From Plantago ovata (taxonomy: Eukaryota > Streptophyta > Magnoliopsida > Lamiales > Plantaginaceae), in the NCBI GenBank assembly GCA_028274465.1, contig CM051456.1, forward strand, positions 126,124,880 through 126,188,879: a stretch of DNA of 64,000 nucleotides. Reading direction: 5' to 3'. Every line of letters begins with the position of its first letter. Position 1 is the stretch's first letter. Both the position numbers and the translations under genes were made by a program. Under the pieces are notes generated by a model. That model worked only from the letters and a program-made list of their open reading frames with translations, did not search any database and was not told the DNA's origin. Shown here in pieces: positions 52,301 to 64,000 of this stretch.

Positions 52301-53781
52301 GCATCATGTATAATGTTTTATGTACCTACATCACGTTTTTAATTTTAAACATCAGGTGTTAACATAAAAGTTATGTTTGAACCTCAGTACATCCTGTTCG
52401 AAACTAAAGATGTGAGCCTAAACAACGTTCGTGTCTACTGAAAAGAAATGTTGAAAGATTAACAACCAAGTCCTTGACATTATAAGTTATAACATGATAT
52501 ATGCAGTTGAAATGCATTTTAGCGTCTGCCAATGTAAGTCTGCGTCCTCAAAACAGGAGTACATAGTGAACATACATACTCATGCAAGTACGAGAAAGGT
52601 AGACCCTGAGATTATATATGGTGGTTATCTAGGTTATTATTGCTTTACCAACCATCATCACACGAACTCTGATAGATAGAAATAAAATGGCGATGAAGAA
52701 GCAATAAATTAATTAAGCTATACCATATAGATTTATGTGAAAGAAAGTATCAGAAGCTTACTGGGAACACATTAAAGACTACATGATGTTCAATATCAAG
52801 TGGCTGCCCGGTCTCCGAGCATGAGGGTCTGTGGGATGGAAAGCCAACTCTCAGAAAATCCTCCAGCCTTTGGGAATCTATATTATACCTGTAGCCTCCA
52901 TCGCCATTTAAACCAATAAGGACCACATTTACTTCAAGAGGGACTTTAAAGGGTACCTGGAAGAGGCAACAGTAAGTAAGAAGGTACAAATCAATCCCAT
53001 TTTATCAACATCAAGAAAATAATGAAATTGTCTGAGAATTCTTTAAGGAGATCTGGGTACTTAACTTAAAGATGGACAAACATGTGATCATTGAAATTCT
53101 TGTGGTACATATACATTACCCAATAAATTTACCGAAGCACTTCTATTCTAATATCATTTTCAATAAGCCGAGTAAGATTTTAATCAACTAATTCAAGGAA
53201 AGCTAGATAGATTACAATGGAGAAACAAACCAAACATTATAAAGTGACTGATAAACATAATATGTTCTCAAAATTCAGTCCAATTTCATAATAACCAGAA
53301 CATCTCTTGGCTGATTACATTAACGATCAAACTCTCATTCGATTCCACACGGTTTCCGAATAAAAAAAAACAATAATACTATTGCTAGCAAACGAAAATA
53401 CATCACCTACACTGTCTCAAACAAAATTCAACAGAAATTTGCACAATTGTCATTTCACTGTCAAAACAACCAAACAATTCATCACCAGGTATTCAATTGC
53501 ATTAAGAAAACCTAACAGAAATGGAGAAAACTCTGAACAGCTTAAAAACTCAGCAAATACAATAATACAAAAACCGAAACATGGCAGTGATCGTGTACCT
53601 CAGCTCGAGAATGGAGCATATGGCTGACATCAGATCGGACGGAATCTTTAATGTCGTGAAAAGCCCCATGGTGCCACGTAGGATGGCCTGGGTCTCTCCG
53701 ATACGGCTTCGGAGCGGATTCTACTGATATCAAGCTGAGTAGAATACCTAATGAGTAGTAGAAGAATTTAATCAGTTTCAT
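46313..53781 (-). CDS. Large secretory-pathway membrane protein, At5g58100/At3g28720 type
   Basis: Sixteen exons, roughly 900-950 residues. Exon 1 (53781-53600) begins with a signal peptide MKLIKFFYYSLGILLSLISV...; the last exon (to 46,313) encodes one transmembrane segment (NFIYAGILLAGFFVYFAVIF) and a five-residue tail FASPAR-type end. Most of the protein is thus lumenal or extracellular, with a single C-terminal anchor. Recognisable blocks are VPLEVNVVLIGLNGDGGYRY, HRPSCSETGQPLDIEHHVVF, YNGGGASQVWLGSGRFVVVD, LSAGPCTYGKIETEEGSV, RRHAIPSQAQRHILAGLASV and SEREKMKCCSIEY. From memory these match the plant family of At5g58100, reported in a pollen-exine context; the biochemical role is unknown. 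No breaks seen; long introns carry poly-A/T runs. Confidence 0.85.
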
Positions 53782-53989
53782 TCCTAGGAAATGATTGAGA
53801 GTGATCCAATCGGAGACTGTGTATTTCCGTTCTGTTGGTTTCAGTGGATTTTCCGATTGAGCCTCGGCTGCACTTGGAGAAGAAGACGATTGACTGAAAG
53901 CTGAACTGCAATTTGTGAAATCGACCTTTCTAATTTTAAAACATTACACTCAAGCCCTCGGATATAGAGAATTAAAATGGTTTCTACTA

Positions 53990-54490
53990 TCTGCGTATTA
54001 TCGAGCTCGAATAACATTTGAGCCTAATTTAGTTTCGACTTGTTAAGAAAACGAGTAAAAAAAAGGCCCGAGTGTGAACCATAATATTTATAGTTGAGTT
54101 CGGCTCGTTTACGTTGAGCGAACTCAATCCGAGCTGAGCCTTAACAAGCTTGAGTCGATCTCGTGATAAAAATTTAAAACAAAAATTTAAAATATGAAAT
54201 AAGATATTAGGATTAAGTCATTCAAAATTCTACTTACAAAATTACAAATAAATATTTCAAATGATAACCTTATTAAAGGATAAGAAAAGTAAAATTTAAA
54301 CAATTAAAGATAGATCAATGGACTTGAAAATGTAGACTATTGTATGAAAGATATAAAGAGCCGAGCAAATTATTATCGATGCTCAACTTATTAATAAAAT
54401 GAGCATAAATTTAAGATCGGACACGACTCGAGAGCCTTATCGAGCAAGTCGACTCGATAAAGTTTTTTCGCAAGTTCGCATAACAACACT
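53990..54490. repeat. Dispersed GCTCGA/CTCG-rich repeat, copy 2
   Basis: TCGAGCTCGAATAA, GAGTTCGGCTCGTTTACG, AAGCTTGAGTCGATCTCG and GAGCAAGTCGACTCGATAA are spread over 500 bp. It shares words with 35,040-35,620. It sits in the ~0.9-kb divergent spacer between two genes and may have inserted into a shared promoter region. Confidence 0.45.
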
Positions 54491-54697
54491 AGCCCCCTAT
54501 AGTTTCTGTGTATTGCGATTTGACCCTTGATGTTTAGAAAAATGCAGGGGTAAATTAGTATTTTACCAACACAGAGCTAATATAACAGAAATTCCCAAAG
54601 GTCCAAAACCCTACTGCTTCATCTCATCACTTGTAATTTGATTTTGAGACAGCAGTGAAGAAGAAGAGTTGCTCGGAATACGAAGGACAGGGAAAAA

Positions 54698-57600
54698 ATG
54701 GAAGGTGGAGATGAAGCAGCGGAGATAATGATCGACTCCAAGGATATGCAGCAGCAGAGCAAGGCTCTCGACAAGCTCACCGACCGGGTAGAAGATCGGC
54801 AGCTCGATTCGACCCGAGTTCAAGAGGTGAGGATTTGATTAGATTGAGTTTATGAAACCTTTAATGGATTGATTTGGTTATAGTTATTAATAAAGTATGT
54901 GATTTCAGGCTATGGCTTCAATTTCTGCATCAAAAGAAGCTGACATTCAAGCTGCCAGATTGAGGTACATTTTCGGATTTTGAGTCTGGAGAAGTTGAGG
55001 TTGAATTTATACTATTTTGTAATGATGTTTAATTGTGATGGGTAGCTTTGGTTTGTGCATGAAAACCAGTTGGAATTGTTAAATTGTGATGGGTAGTGGA
55101 GTATAGAGAGTTGGTAGTATTTGGGAATATGTTGAAAGTTAATCGATGCCGGATTTACATACACATAGTAGTTACAAGTTACAACAACTAAGGAGGTATA
55201 ATACTAGTTACAGCTATGGAAGCGAGGTATTCAGTATCAGTTAGATAGGTCATAGGGATGTTAGGGAGATGATTTACAAAGAAAGGGAGGAAGGGAAACC
55301 TTCTATTATACTGAAAATTCAAGATTGCGATACTTGATGGAACACTCAAACTCAACTTATACATACACTTGATATTTGGTATTTGCTATTTATAGTACTA
55401 AGTCAAAGAATATTACAAGGTATTTGTTAGATATTATCTTAAGATAATAGTAGTTACCAACACATATTAAAACTATTACAAGGAATATCTTAGTGTATAT
55501 TGCTTTATATTTTACAACTTAATCAACACTCTTAATAGTAACAATCTAGAAAATTCTCACACTTACCACCCCCTCCCACGCGGGCCTGTCCGTCTCCAAA
55601 AGATAGTAACTTCTGCTGTCAGAGTCTGTATCGGCTTCTTCACTGGCAGAAAGCATTTCGGTCACATAGATTTTATGTCCAGGAACATAGTCCCTATTTT
55701 GTATTTGTTCCCTTTGGCTCCGTGTATCGGATGGTTAGGGTTAGATCGTGGCCACACATACTGATCATAGAAGCCTGCTAGTACTTGTCGAATTTCTGTA
55801 AGATATTCCAGTAATAGTTTTCGCATGTGTCGGTAACTATTACCTTAAGATAATATCTAGGGAATATACCTTCAAATACTCCTTAGAGGCTTGGAATTAG
55901 TACTATAAATAGCTCGGTAGTTTTCATAACCAAGCTTAGTGAATCTAAGTTGAGTCTTGGTGTTCGATCGAGTTTTGTAATGTCGAGTTTTCCAGTATAA
56001 TAAAGCTTCTTCCTTAGTAAATTGTCTCCTTACTATCCTCCCAATACTCTTATCTAATCGTAAGTACCTCCTTGGTGGTTATATCTACTGTGTGTCTGTA
56101 AATCTTTCTTTTTATGGATGATATATTGCGTACATTTCTACACTGAGATTATTACGGGTATTATTTAGATGCAATGAAATGTTATGCCCATTGAAAGTTT
56201 TACCTGCATTGCACTCTTAATACAATTGGTGCTACATTTTCTTTTATGGAGTTTAATTGTTTCTACATTAATCTTGGAAGATTTGGACATATACTTGGTT
56301 CTGTCTTTAAGAATTTTGGATTTGAAATATTTGTGGAAGTGATAGTGTCTATTATGTTGCATATTTTGGAAATTGATTTTTTGTTGATGATGATAAATGC
56401 AATACTCGATATCCAGGATTTTCAAACTTTCTGAATGTTGGATTTGATAAATTGGTTCTCATACAAATAGTGCTACAGTACTAAATTAGCCTTCCAGATA
56501 TCATGGATTGATCATCTGATCATTATATGTTGAGAGGCCAGTTTTTATTTAAATAGCTACCTAATTATCTGAAAGAAGTATAAAAGCAGAACTATTTTAA
56601 ACGGTACTTGATTTTTGCACACTTTTCGCTCGAGATTGTCTTGGCTTCTTAATGACTTGAGTCCTTTTTATAGGGCTTTAGAACATTTTTTAACGTTGAG
56701 ATCTTGAGACTCAATCTCAGAAATTGACAATTGCATATTATTTGCTTGATTTCGCATATTAAAATAAAAAAGTAAAAATCAAGACATGTGCAAGATCTTG
56801 TGTTGAGTATTTGTAGTGTACTTTTTGTTGATTGCTCAAGCTTGAGAATCCACTATGGACCTTCATTCCTTCTTTTTGTCTTCAAGATAAAATAAATAGT
56901 TGACTTCTAGATTTGATGGCAATCTTTCATCATGTTGCTTATCTTACATATGATATTTCTGTAGAGTTACACAGCTGCAAGCAATTCATTTTCATGCCTG
57001 CTGATAAGGAAGTAAGACAAATTAAGTGTTATGCCCCAACCTCTCGAGGGCCTAGGTTGATGGCAATCATACATAGTGTTGCCAATCTTACATATGATAT
57101 TTATAAAGATTTACAGAACTGATCATTTTCATTCCCTGCCTATAAGGCTGCTCACTATGGCAGTTCATGAGAAGCAGTTCAGGGCCTGGTGAACAGATTT
57201 TGTTCCATTATGGTGGTTCACCAGCTGTTGAGCGTGAATGTCAGGAGAAATCATGACATTTTCACGCTGAACATAGGCAATTGTCAGGAGAAAATATTAC
57301 CAACGGTCATTTTTTTCCCTCTACAAATAGACACCAATATTGCCTATGTTCCGACCATTCCTTCTCAATAGTCGAGTGAGAAGGGATGGTCGGAACATAG
57401 GCAATGTTGGTGTCTATTTATAGGAAAAAAAATATGACTGTTGGTAATTTTTTCAAATTTTTTTTAGCCTTTTTGGTAGCCAAAAAGGCAAAAGAATTAT
57501 CTAAAAAATTCTTTAAAAAAAAATAAAGAGATTGCAAAGGAGCCATTGAAAGGCTACTTTGCAATCAATGGTGGCCCAGCTGAGTCAGCGTGAAATTCAC

Positions 57601-58361
57601 ATGAATGTCAGGACTGAACAGCTGGTGAACCGGTGAACCACCATAATGGAACAAAATCTGTTAACCAGGCGGTGAACTGAACTGTCATAGTGAGCAGCCT
57701 AAGGAAATAAGACAAATTAATTGTTATGCCCCAACCTCTTGAGTGCCTAGGTTGATTACCATTTACCAATAATGTCTTATCCAGGAGACATTAGCAGCCC
57801 CACATAGATGTCACTAGATATAGCTGAAATCATGGTCGTCTGTTATTTATATACTACTATGTTGCAATTTGGGATTGGTAATCATCGAGTTTGGCCAAAT
57901 TATAGGCCTCAAATATGTGATAGGGTCCTTATATTGGAATTTTTATCCTATAACGAATACGGAGAACAAACATTGTGCTATGCGACTTGTGTCTAGGCAT
58001 ACTCATATTTTAGTTATATTCAAGTTTACTGTAAACGAGTACAGACTACAGATTTGTTGTTCTTGTGCACCTCATATTTCAGTTCCCTTACAATAGAATT
58101 GGTGTTTGGTTATATGCCAGGGAGAAAGAATTGGCAGCTGTCAAAATAAATGTTGCTGAAGTCGATATCATCGCCAATGAGCTAGAGGTCATTTTCTTAT
58201 TCACTTATAATCTGATCTCCAAATTATAAAATTGCTGTTTCATAATTTGAGGCTTACTTGGTAGTTAATCTTGAATGCAGTTGGACAAGAAGGTTGCTGA
58301 GAGAACACTTCGAGAGCATAAAGGCAATGCTGTTGCTGCTATTAGATCCTTGCTTTATTAA
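54698..58361 (+). CDS. HYPK: HYPK-like protein (NatA-associated, UBA-like C-terminus)
   Basis: Four exons (54698-54826, 54909-54964, 58121-58187, 58281-58361) encode 110 residues. The N-terminal half is acidic and disordered (MEGGDEAAEIMIDSKDMQQQ); then comes a helix with AMASISASKEADIQAARLRE and KELAAVKINVAEVDIIANEL; the end is a UBA-like three-helix unit LDKKVAERTLREHKGNAVAA ending IRSLLY. HYPK homologues bind the ribosome-associated N-terminal acetyltransferase NatA (NAA10/NAA15) and tune its activity (family knowledge). The length is close to known homologues. The 3,156-bp third intron is exceptional for such a small gene and full of transposon DNA. Start is the first ATG of the leader. 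Confidence 0.9.
55140..56060. mobile_element. Two related LTR fragments in inverted orientation
   Basis: The stretch 55,200-55,470 read on the minus strand (GGTAACTACTATTATCTTAA ... TTAGTACTATAAATAGC ... TTCAGTATAATAGAAGG) matches the plus-strand stretch 55,848-56,050 (GGTAACTATTACCTTAAGAT ... TTAGTACTATAAATAGC ... CCAGTATAATAAAGCTTC). TATAAATA and AATAAA-like signals in the same order suggest LTR promoter and polyadenylation sites. Between them lies non-coding GC-richer DNA with a GGCTCCGTGTATCGGATGG-type segment. Probably two LTR insertions or a rearranged element inside the HYPK intron. Confidence 0.6.
57146..57699. mobile_element. PIF/Harbinger-type MITE (554 bp) with miRNA-like hairpin
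   Basis: TIRs GGCTGCTCACTATGGCAGTT and its inverse (one mismatch in 22 bp) are flanked by TAA on both sides (57,143-57,145; 57,700-57,702), the 3-bp target duplication of PIF/Harbinger elements. The inverted similarity continues about 120 bp inwards. Nested inside, arms 57,321-57,367 and 57,377-57,423 pair over 47 bp with three mismatches around a 9-nt loop, extending outward with bulges to about 57,295-57,450. No coding capacity. It lies in intron 3 of HYPK, so its foldback is transcribed with that gene. Confidence 0.85.
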
Positions 58362-58995
58362 CAATTTTCATTGAAGTTGCTCCTAAATTATCATTTCCTA
58401 CATGTAAACATAATTTTCTCAACAATGTTGATTTGTAAGGGGTTCTGAAACACCTGCTGCTACTCTTGAAAATAGTACTCTTCAAGTGACTGTTGATCAA
58501 TTTTGAATGCAGCATGTCGTTTGCTTTTTTAACTGATCTACGGTACGTGTTTCACCTGTGTGCACATAATTTCCTCCACCAACATAAGCAAACATCAGGG
58601 GGAAACTGCAACTGAAATTTCAGGGGCAGGGGAACCATGTCTCTGCTGGAGCTCAAGTAAAACAGTTGTTCGTGTTCCTGTCTTCACATATTCTCCCCTG
58701 TGATGGGAGAGTGAAGAAGCTATTTTGTTGAGATTCATTAAATTCAATAACGAGGCCAGTGTAATTGCATCGAGAACCAACAAGACAAGAACTGTAAAAT
58801 GAAGGCAAATTATTCTTGATTGTTACATGTAAGGAATAATCTTGTGCATGGTGAATGTGGTTAAAGTGCAAATAACCAAATTCTGTTTATAGCCGAATAC
58901 TGAATTAACAATGACTTGGTGAATTGGTGTAAAGGAGAACTCTGATCAAATAATGTAAGCCCAACAGGTTCAGCCTGTATGTATCATCAAAATTT

Positions 58996-61900
58996 TCACT
59001 TGGTGTAGAGTACATCTTCCCATGGGTGGCGGTATAGTGGCTGTTTCAGTCTCTTCTGATCGAACGTGTGCCTGAGTTCAGACGAAAAGAACAATTCCGT
59101 AAGTTAGTAGAGAAAAACTTTTGCAGGAAAAAATGTGGTTATTGTCAGGATAGAGGTTTTCAAGAAATCTTGATTTGAGAAAGCAGTTCTAGACTTCTAG
59201 AGAATAAATGTGGAGTAACCAAAAAGTTGGAAACTGCTTTAGCAAACACCAAAATCCCAGTTTTCTGCACACATAATTTATAGCATAAACTAAATGGCTC
59301 ACCCGATGAGACCGATGGAACGAGCTAATACGAAAAGACCATTCAGGTAACCAATTCCTACAATTTCATCAATCTCTTGCTTGGTGAACATGCCACTACC
59401 AGCAAGAAGATCCAAGAACAGGGACCCGATGGCACCGTCAACATTGAGAACTAAGTTGTTCGCTTTTGTGAGCGTGTAGGTTTCTACTTCGACAGCGTAT
59501 TCCATGTATTTGACAGATGGGAAATTGGCACGAGAGAACTCTTGCAACAATTCAACTCTTTTATCTCTGTTATCTCCCCTCTTGATTCTTTTGATATAAA
59601 ACAAACAAATAAATAGAACATCACGGTGTCAAGATGTGAATCGACAAATCAAAGAAATGAAAGAGGAGCTCGTGTAATGAAATGATTCTGTTACCTGTGT
59701 CCGATACCAGGAACACGAATACCCTTCTTTTTCATGCTTTCAACAAATTCATAAGGCGTAAGACCCTGAACACACATTTAATCATGGCGAGTTTCAGGAC
59801 ATTTCAAAACATACATAGGAGAAATGAGAAAGCAAACATAAGTGCGTTTAAATTCCAGAAACACAACAGAAGCTTTAACTCACCCTATCATAAGCATCCT
59901 TAAAGTATCGAGCCGCATCATCAATTGCTCCACCAAAACGGGGACCAATGGTTAACAAACCTGGTTTGCAGACAAGGTTACAATGCTCAGGATTTAAACA
60001 AAAAAGGTCCTTTTATCAGAAGTTGGACTCTATAACCTACCAGAAACAAGACTGGAAACCAGGTCTTTTCCAGCTCTGGCTGTTACGATGGTGTTGTGAG
60101 CACCCGATACGCAAGGACCGTGGTCAGCACACAACATGACACAGATCTGTCAAGACAATGAACGGTTTCACGAAGCATGCGTGAGTCTAACCGGAAATCA
60201 AACATTTAAAGGAGAAGGAGGTGATAGGTTCCAAGACTTAAATCACCTCAATAAAACGAGTGCAATAACGAGGAAGGCTTCGTTTGAACCACAACAAAGA
60301 AATGACATCCCCCACGCCTAATCCCTGTTCAACTATAGAGGACATTGGCACGCCAGCATATGTTGGCTCTTCACCTGGAAACGGGCAAAATCACAAAATT
60401 CATTTTTAACCATTCAATTTATCCGCTTTTTTTCCCTTTAAATCATGGTTACAAGTAAACTCCGTACCCCTATCATCTGAAATTGTAGAGATAATATGTG
60501 TTGGAGCTCGAACTTTCCCACTCTTAATCGCCGTATTAAGATCTTCAGGTATTTGAGGGGGTGTGAACTCTTTCACTGGTGCAATATTTCCTCCCTCGGC
60601 CTAATATAAAGTAACAAAAACTTGAGAAATCTTTCCAAGATAAAGAAATAACGTCTTATCTAACTTCAAACAATGCTCACCAGTTTTTCAAACGTTTCTT
60701 TGATGGCTCCTTCAAACGCTTCGAAAGACGTAGGAACAACAGCTCCTGCTTCCCTCAGTGCTTGATTCTTTGCCTGTGCAGATTCCATTTCTCCACCGCT
60801 CTTTGCACCCTATTAAAACCAATTTTGATACATATAAAAAAACAATATAGCTGCAAACTGGCATGAACTAATTGGGATACCATTTTCTTCTCACCGCGTG
60901 ACCAAATTGCACTTCTGACTTGAAGAGTGTGGCACAAGTGCCACTGACCCAGGCAACGACGGGTTTGTTGATTTTCCCCTGTTTCAGTGCCTCGACTAGA
61001 GAATACTCATCTCGGCCACCAAGTTCCCCGAGAACAACCACCATTTTAACCTGGTTTACATTAAAAAAGTTCAGTATATAAAATAACTATAGGACCTAAA
61101 GTAAGAACAAAGTATGACATAGCTGCTTGTTTGCACCTGAGGTATATTGTTAAAGCGCAGGACATGATCAGAAAGGGTTGAACCCGGAAAGACATCTCCA
61201 CCAATTGCAATTCCTATTTAGGAGAAGTTCAAATAAAATTTAAATTCCAATCTCTCAAAAATAATTAGAATAGTACACTAGGTTCCTGGAATCAAATTTC
61301 TACCTTCATAGATTCCATCTGTGACCCTTGCAATTGTGTTATATAATTCATTAGACATACCACCCTGTATTGAAGTAAAATATTGTTAGTTAGAAGACAT
61401 TTTTAAAGTTAGTAACCCTGGTAAGCCATAATAACATCACTGCATGGCAACTTAAAATGCAAGGCTGCCAAGGCATCCAATTGTGCATTTGAATTATGCG
61501 ATAAATTGATAGATGCATAGACCTCAGTGTTGAATTCGTGTTATATAAGCATTAACGCATATAATTTGCGAAGGCCTTACAGAAACAAAGTGTTACATAC
61601 CGATTTGGAGACAAATCCAACAGAACCAGGCCTGTATAACTTGCATTGAATTATGTTATCAATTGTTCCAGCCGTGTCACCTATTTTAAAAGCTCCGGCC
61701 TGAATACCCCCAACCGTTGCAGGGCCGATAAGAACCTAAGAGCGCCAACACAAGAAAATAAAATACTTGGTTAATTACAAGGTTGCATGAAGCAACAAAC
61801 ATACCAACATTAAGATTGTAGAACATCCCATCTCTTACGGGTAGGCAATAATTATGGATTTGATATATAAGCGCACACACCTCTTGGCGTCAGAAAGCAT

Positions 61901-62060
61901 ATTAGATAGATATTGACTAATAATATAACACTGTATCAGAGCCAGGCCACATGACTGCCCCTGTTTATGTATACACGTTATAGGACTGAAACTACTAGCC
62001 ACATGTGAAGGGAGCAGGTTGGAGCAATATTTCTGGAGTTGGTGCATACATAGGCAGTCC

Positions 62061-62092
<32 letters not shown>

Positions 62093-62999
62093 ACACTGAA
62101 ACACCAACAAATTAGACTTTTAGAGAGAGGGGAAAGAGTATGCTCTAAGGAACACACACACACACACACAAGAAAATAAAGAAACAGAGAAAAAAAAAGA
62201 AGCAGAGTTGTGGACATTTAGAACCTTATTGTTTGCCTTTGCATAAGCAATTAACTGTTTAGCATCCGATTCAGGTACACCTTCAGCTATGATAGCTACA
62301 ACTCTTATGGTTGGTTGCTTGAGTGCAGCCATAGATGAAGCAGCAGCACTACAAAATGATAGCATAAAAATTAGGATATATAGGATTGTGCAAGTTATCG
62401 GCATATGACATATTCCAAACTAGGACAAAACCAACCTTCTGAATGATGCAAAGTTGATGAAAACATCAGCTGTAGGATGCGCAGCAGAAGCAGCTTCAAT
62501 GCTGACATATAATAAAGTGAACAACACATGCCGAGTGGCAGTTAGATGTAGAGGAATGAACAAGTCTGAAAATTTGCTTCTTCTTCTTTCTTTTTTTATA
62601 ATTTTTTATTTTTGCAACTGGACATATATCAAAGGAGAGTATTGGATTGAAGATGTAGAATATAAAACTCACGTAGAGTGAACTGGAATGGCAATTTCTT
62701 CCTGACCGAAGAAAAGTTTCTGGAACCCTTCAGAACCAGGATTTATGATTCCAGCAACAGAAGGTGTCTCTCTCCCTACACCAGGAAATATATTACAGAA
62801 ATGCAATTCAATGTGAAACATATCGACCAAGTCAATTGTCCAATAAGCAGTTTCATGCCAGAATTTACACGATAAGGCAAGATGCTGCACTAGACTTACC
62901 ACAAAGGAAATCGAAATCAAGCATCCGCTGAATTGGGAGCTGCTTGTAATTGTAAAATAGTGCTTGAGTAGTTTTCGAGAAAATCTGCCCTGTAGCCAT
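58996..62999 (-). CDS. ACLB: ATP-citrate lyase subunit B (ACLB)
   Basis: About 16 exons. It starts [20 protein letters not shown] at 62,999 and ends [20 protein letters not shown]...YTK with TGA at 58,996. Together with subunit A it cleaves citrate with CoA and ATP to cytosolic acetyl-CoA and oxaloacetate, feeding waxes, sterols and flavonoids. The N-terminal CoA-ligase part shows [20 protein letters not shown] and the phosphohistidine site [13 protein letters not shown]; the C-terminal citrate-synthase-like domain shows [35 protein letters not shown] and [20 protein letters not shown]. All these are complete, and the expected length is about 608 residues. It converges on HYPK with about 630 bp between stop codons. 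Intron 4 holds a C17/(CA)n tract. Confidence 0.95.
62062..62170. repeat. Poly-C/(AC)n simple repeats in an ACLB intron
   Basis: Seventeen C residues (62,062-62,078) run into (AC)n up to 62,096, and a second (AC)n lies at about 62,153-62,170. On the transcribed strand this is a G-run followed by GT repeats. Confidence 0.95.
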
Positions 63000-63008
63000 G
63001 GTGCCTCC

Positions 63009-63965
63009 CTGAAACAATAAACACCGAACATAAACCAAAGATCCAAAACAGGTAAATCCTACATTTAGTCATCTTTATCCTACACAGCACTATTTCTAGA
63101 GCTACCAGTTTTGCGATCTTCGTCTATACACAAAGATCATGATTCTATAATGGAAGACATCACAAATATATTATATTACCAAGAACACAATAAAAGAGTA
63201 TACAATCTATACATTGATTGGCACAAATTTCAATCAAAACATTATCTGAAGATGCCACTGCAAAAATGCAGATTGAATAGGCCAAGCAATTCAGTTTCAC
63301 ATGACAGCAGCAATTTTGACTACTGATCACTCTGAACAAAACAAGAAGTACAGAAAACAACGGATAATTATGTATGATCAGTTACACCAGTCACACTTGC
63401 TGCAGTCACTCACTTTTCCCCATGAGGCAGCTTAGATCATACTACTCCCAACTCCAGTATAAACAACCAGTTATATGCAAGCAACAAATATATTACATGG
63501 AGATTTATAACTAAACCATAAATAATCGATTCGAAAGCATATGATAGTATGATCAGACTCCTAGTCCAGTAAAAAGGGTAAACTAACCAGCAGATCCTAT
63601 TGCAAAAAACCAAGAGTATATGCACGTTCAGATTCGGAAAAGGGACCAAAAAAAGCTACTACTTTCTTTTAGGGTCAAATCAATTCTCAGTGACAGTTAT
63701 GAAGGAGAAGAAAGAAGGATCTGCTTTTCAAACAAGCTAAAATGTAAGTGAGAAACAGGCCTAAAGACAAATCACAGAATCACGCATATATATTTCCTCG
63801 TAAACACCGAAATAGACAAAAACCAAACCAAGATCCAAGAATCCCACTAAAATTTCTCCACATTAGACAAGAATAGGCATACTCAATCACGAACCCAATG
63901 TCACTGTCAAAATTACATAAAAGGGCAGATCAGAAACAATCGATAAATCAAGAAATTGCACCTAC
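63009..63965 (-). other. Leader intron of ACLB
   Basis: A clean acceptor (TTGTTTCAG at 63,009) lies ten bases upstream of the ATG and a good donor (AAAAAAAG/GTAGGTGC) at 63,966/63,965. The 957 bp between them have no coding signal. Long first introns of this kind often raise expression of plant housekeeping genes; that role is an inference here. Leader exon and promoter lie at and beyond the window edge. Confidence 0.65.
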
Positions 63966-64000
63966 CTTTTTTTCTGTCTTCCAACAGGGATGAAAGGGTG

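Overview
The window is nuclear DNA of a flowering plant, most likely a eudicot. Genes have many AT-rich introns with GT/AG borders, intergenic DNA is AT-rich and full of LTR-retroelement, LINE, SINE and MITE debris, and the proteins are plant-specific forms. An asterid or Lamiales-type genome is a guess from general appearance only. All gene models were built by hand by joining exons; reading frames of the fully joined models close exactly.

Layout. 1-21,145: a same-strand tandem array of four HOTHEAD-like/(R)-mandelonitrile lyase-like GMC flavoenzyme genes. The first is cut by the window edge and carries a frameshift; the other three are intact (550, 563 and 560 residues) with secretory signal peptides. 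They are spaced by transposon-rich DNA (MITEs, LTR remnants, a solo LTR, a hAT-like MITE, a tRNA-derived SINE). 21,431-25,304 (minus): galactokinase, convergent with the last array gene. 26,200-26,880: a miniature LTR element. 27,262-27,755 (minus): a secreted cysteine-rich knottin-like gene with a frame change in its last repeat. 30,009-32,137: a 5'-truncated LINE with a 12-bp target duplication. 33,732-34,507 (minus): an atypical bHLH factor of the bHLH147/148/149 (IBH1/AIF-like) group. 40,924-41,746 (minus): an uncharacterised 214-residue protein with one C-terminal membrane anchor.

42,760-44,071: a noncoding locus that looks like a polycistronic box C/D snoRNA cluster: a telo-box/GCCCA promoter followed by five C/D-type RNAs. 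One has an 11-nt guide to the 5' end of 18S rRNA, and three are near-identical copies whose terminal stem shows a compensatory change. This is the most interesting part of the window.

46,313-53,781 (minus): a 16-exon gene for a large secretory-pathway membrane protein of the At5g58100/At3g28720 type. 54,698-58,361 (plus): a HYPK-like gene (110 residues) whose 3.2-kb third intron holds inverted LTR fragments and a 554-bp Harbinger-type MITE with a strong internal hairpin. 58,996-62,999 (minus): ATP-citrate lyase subunit B, with a 957-nt intron in its 5' leader running to the window end.

Apart from the tandem flavoenzyme array and the snoRNA cluster, neighbouring genes show no sign of working together; they are independent housekeeping or plant-specific genes.
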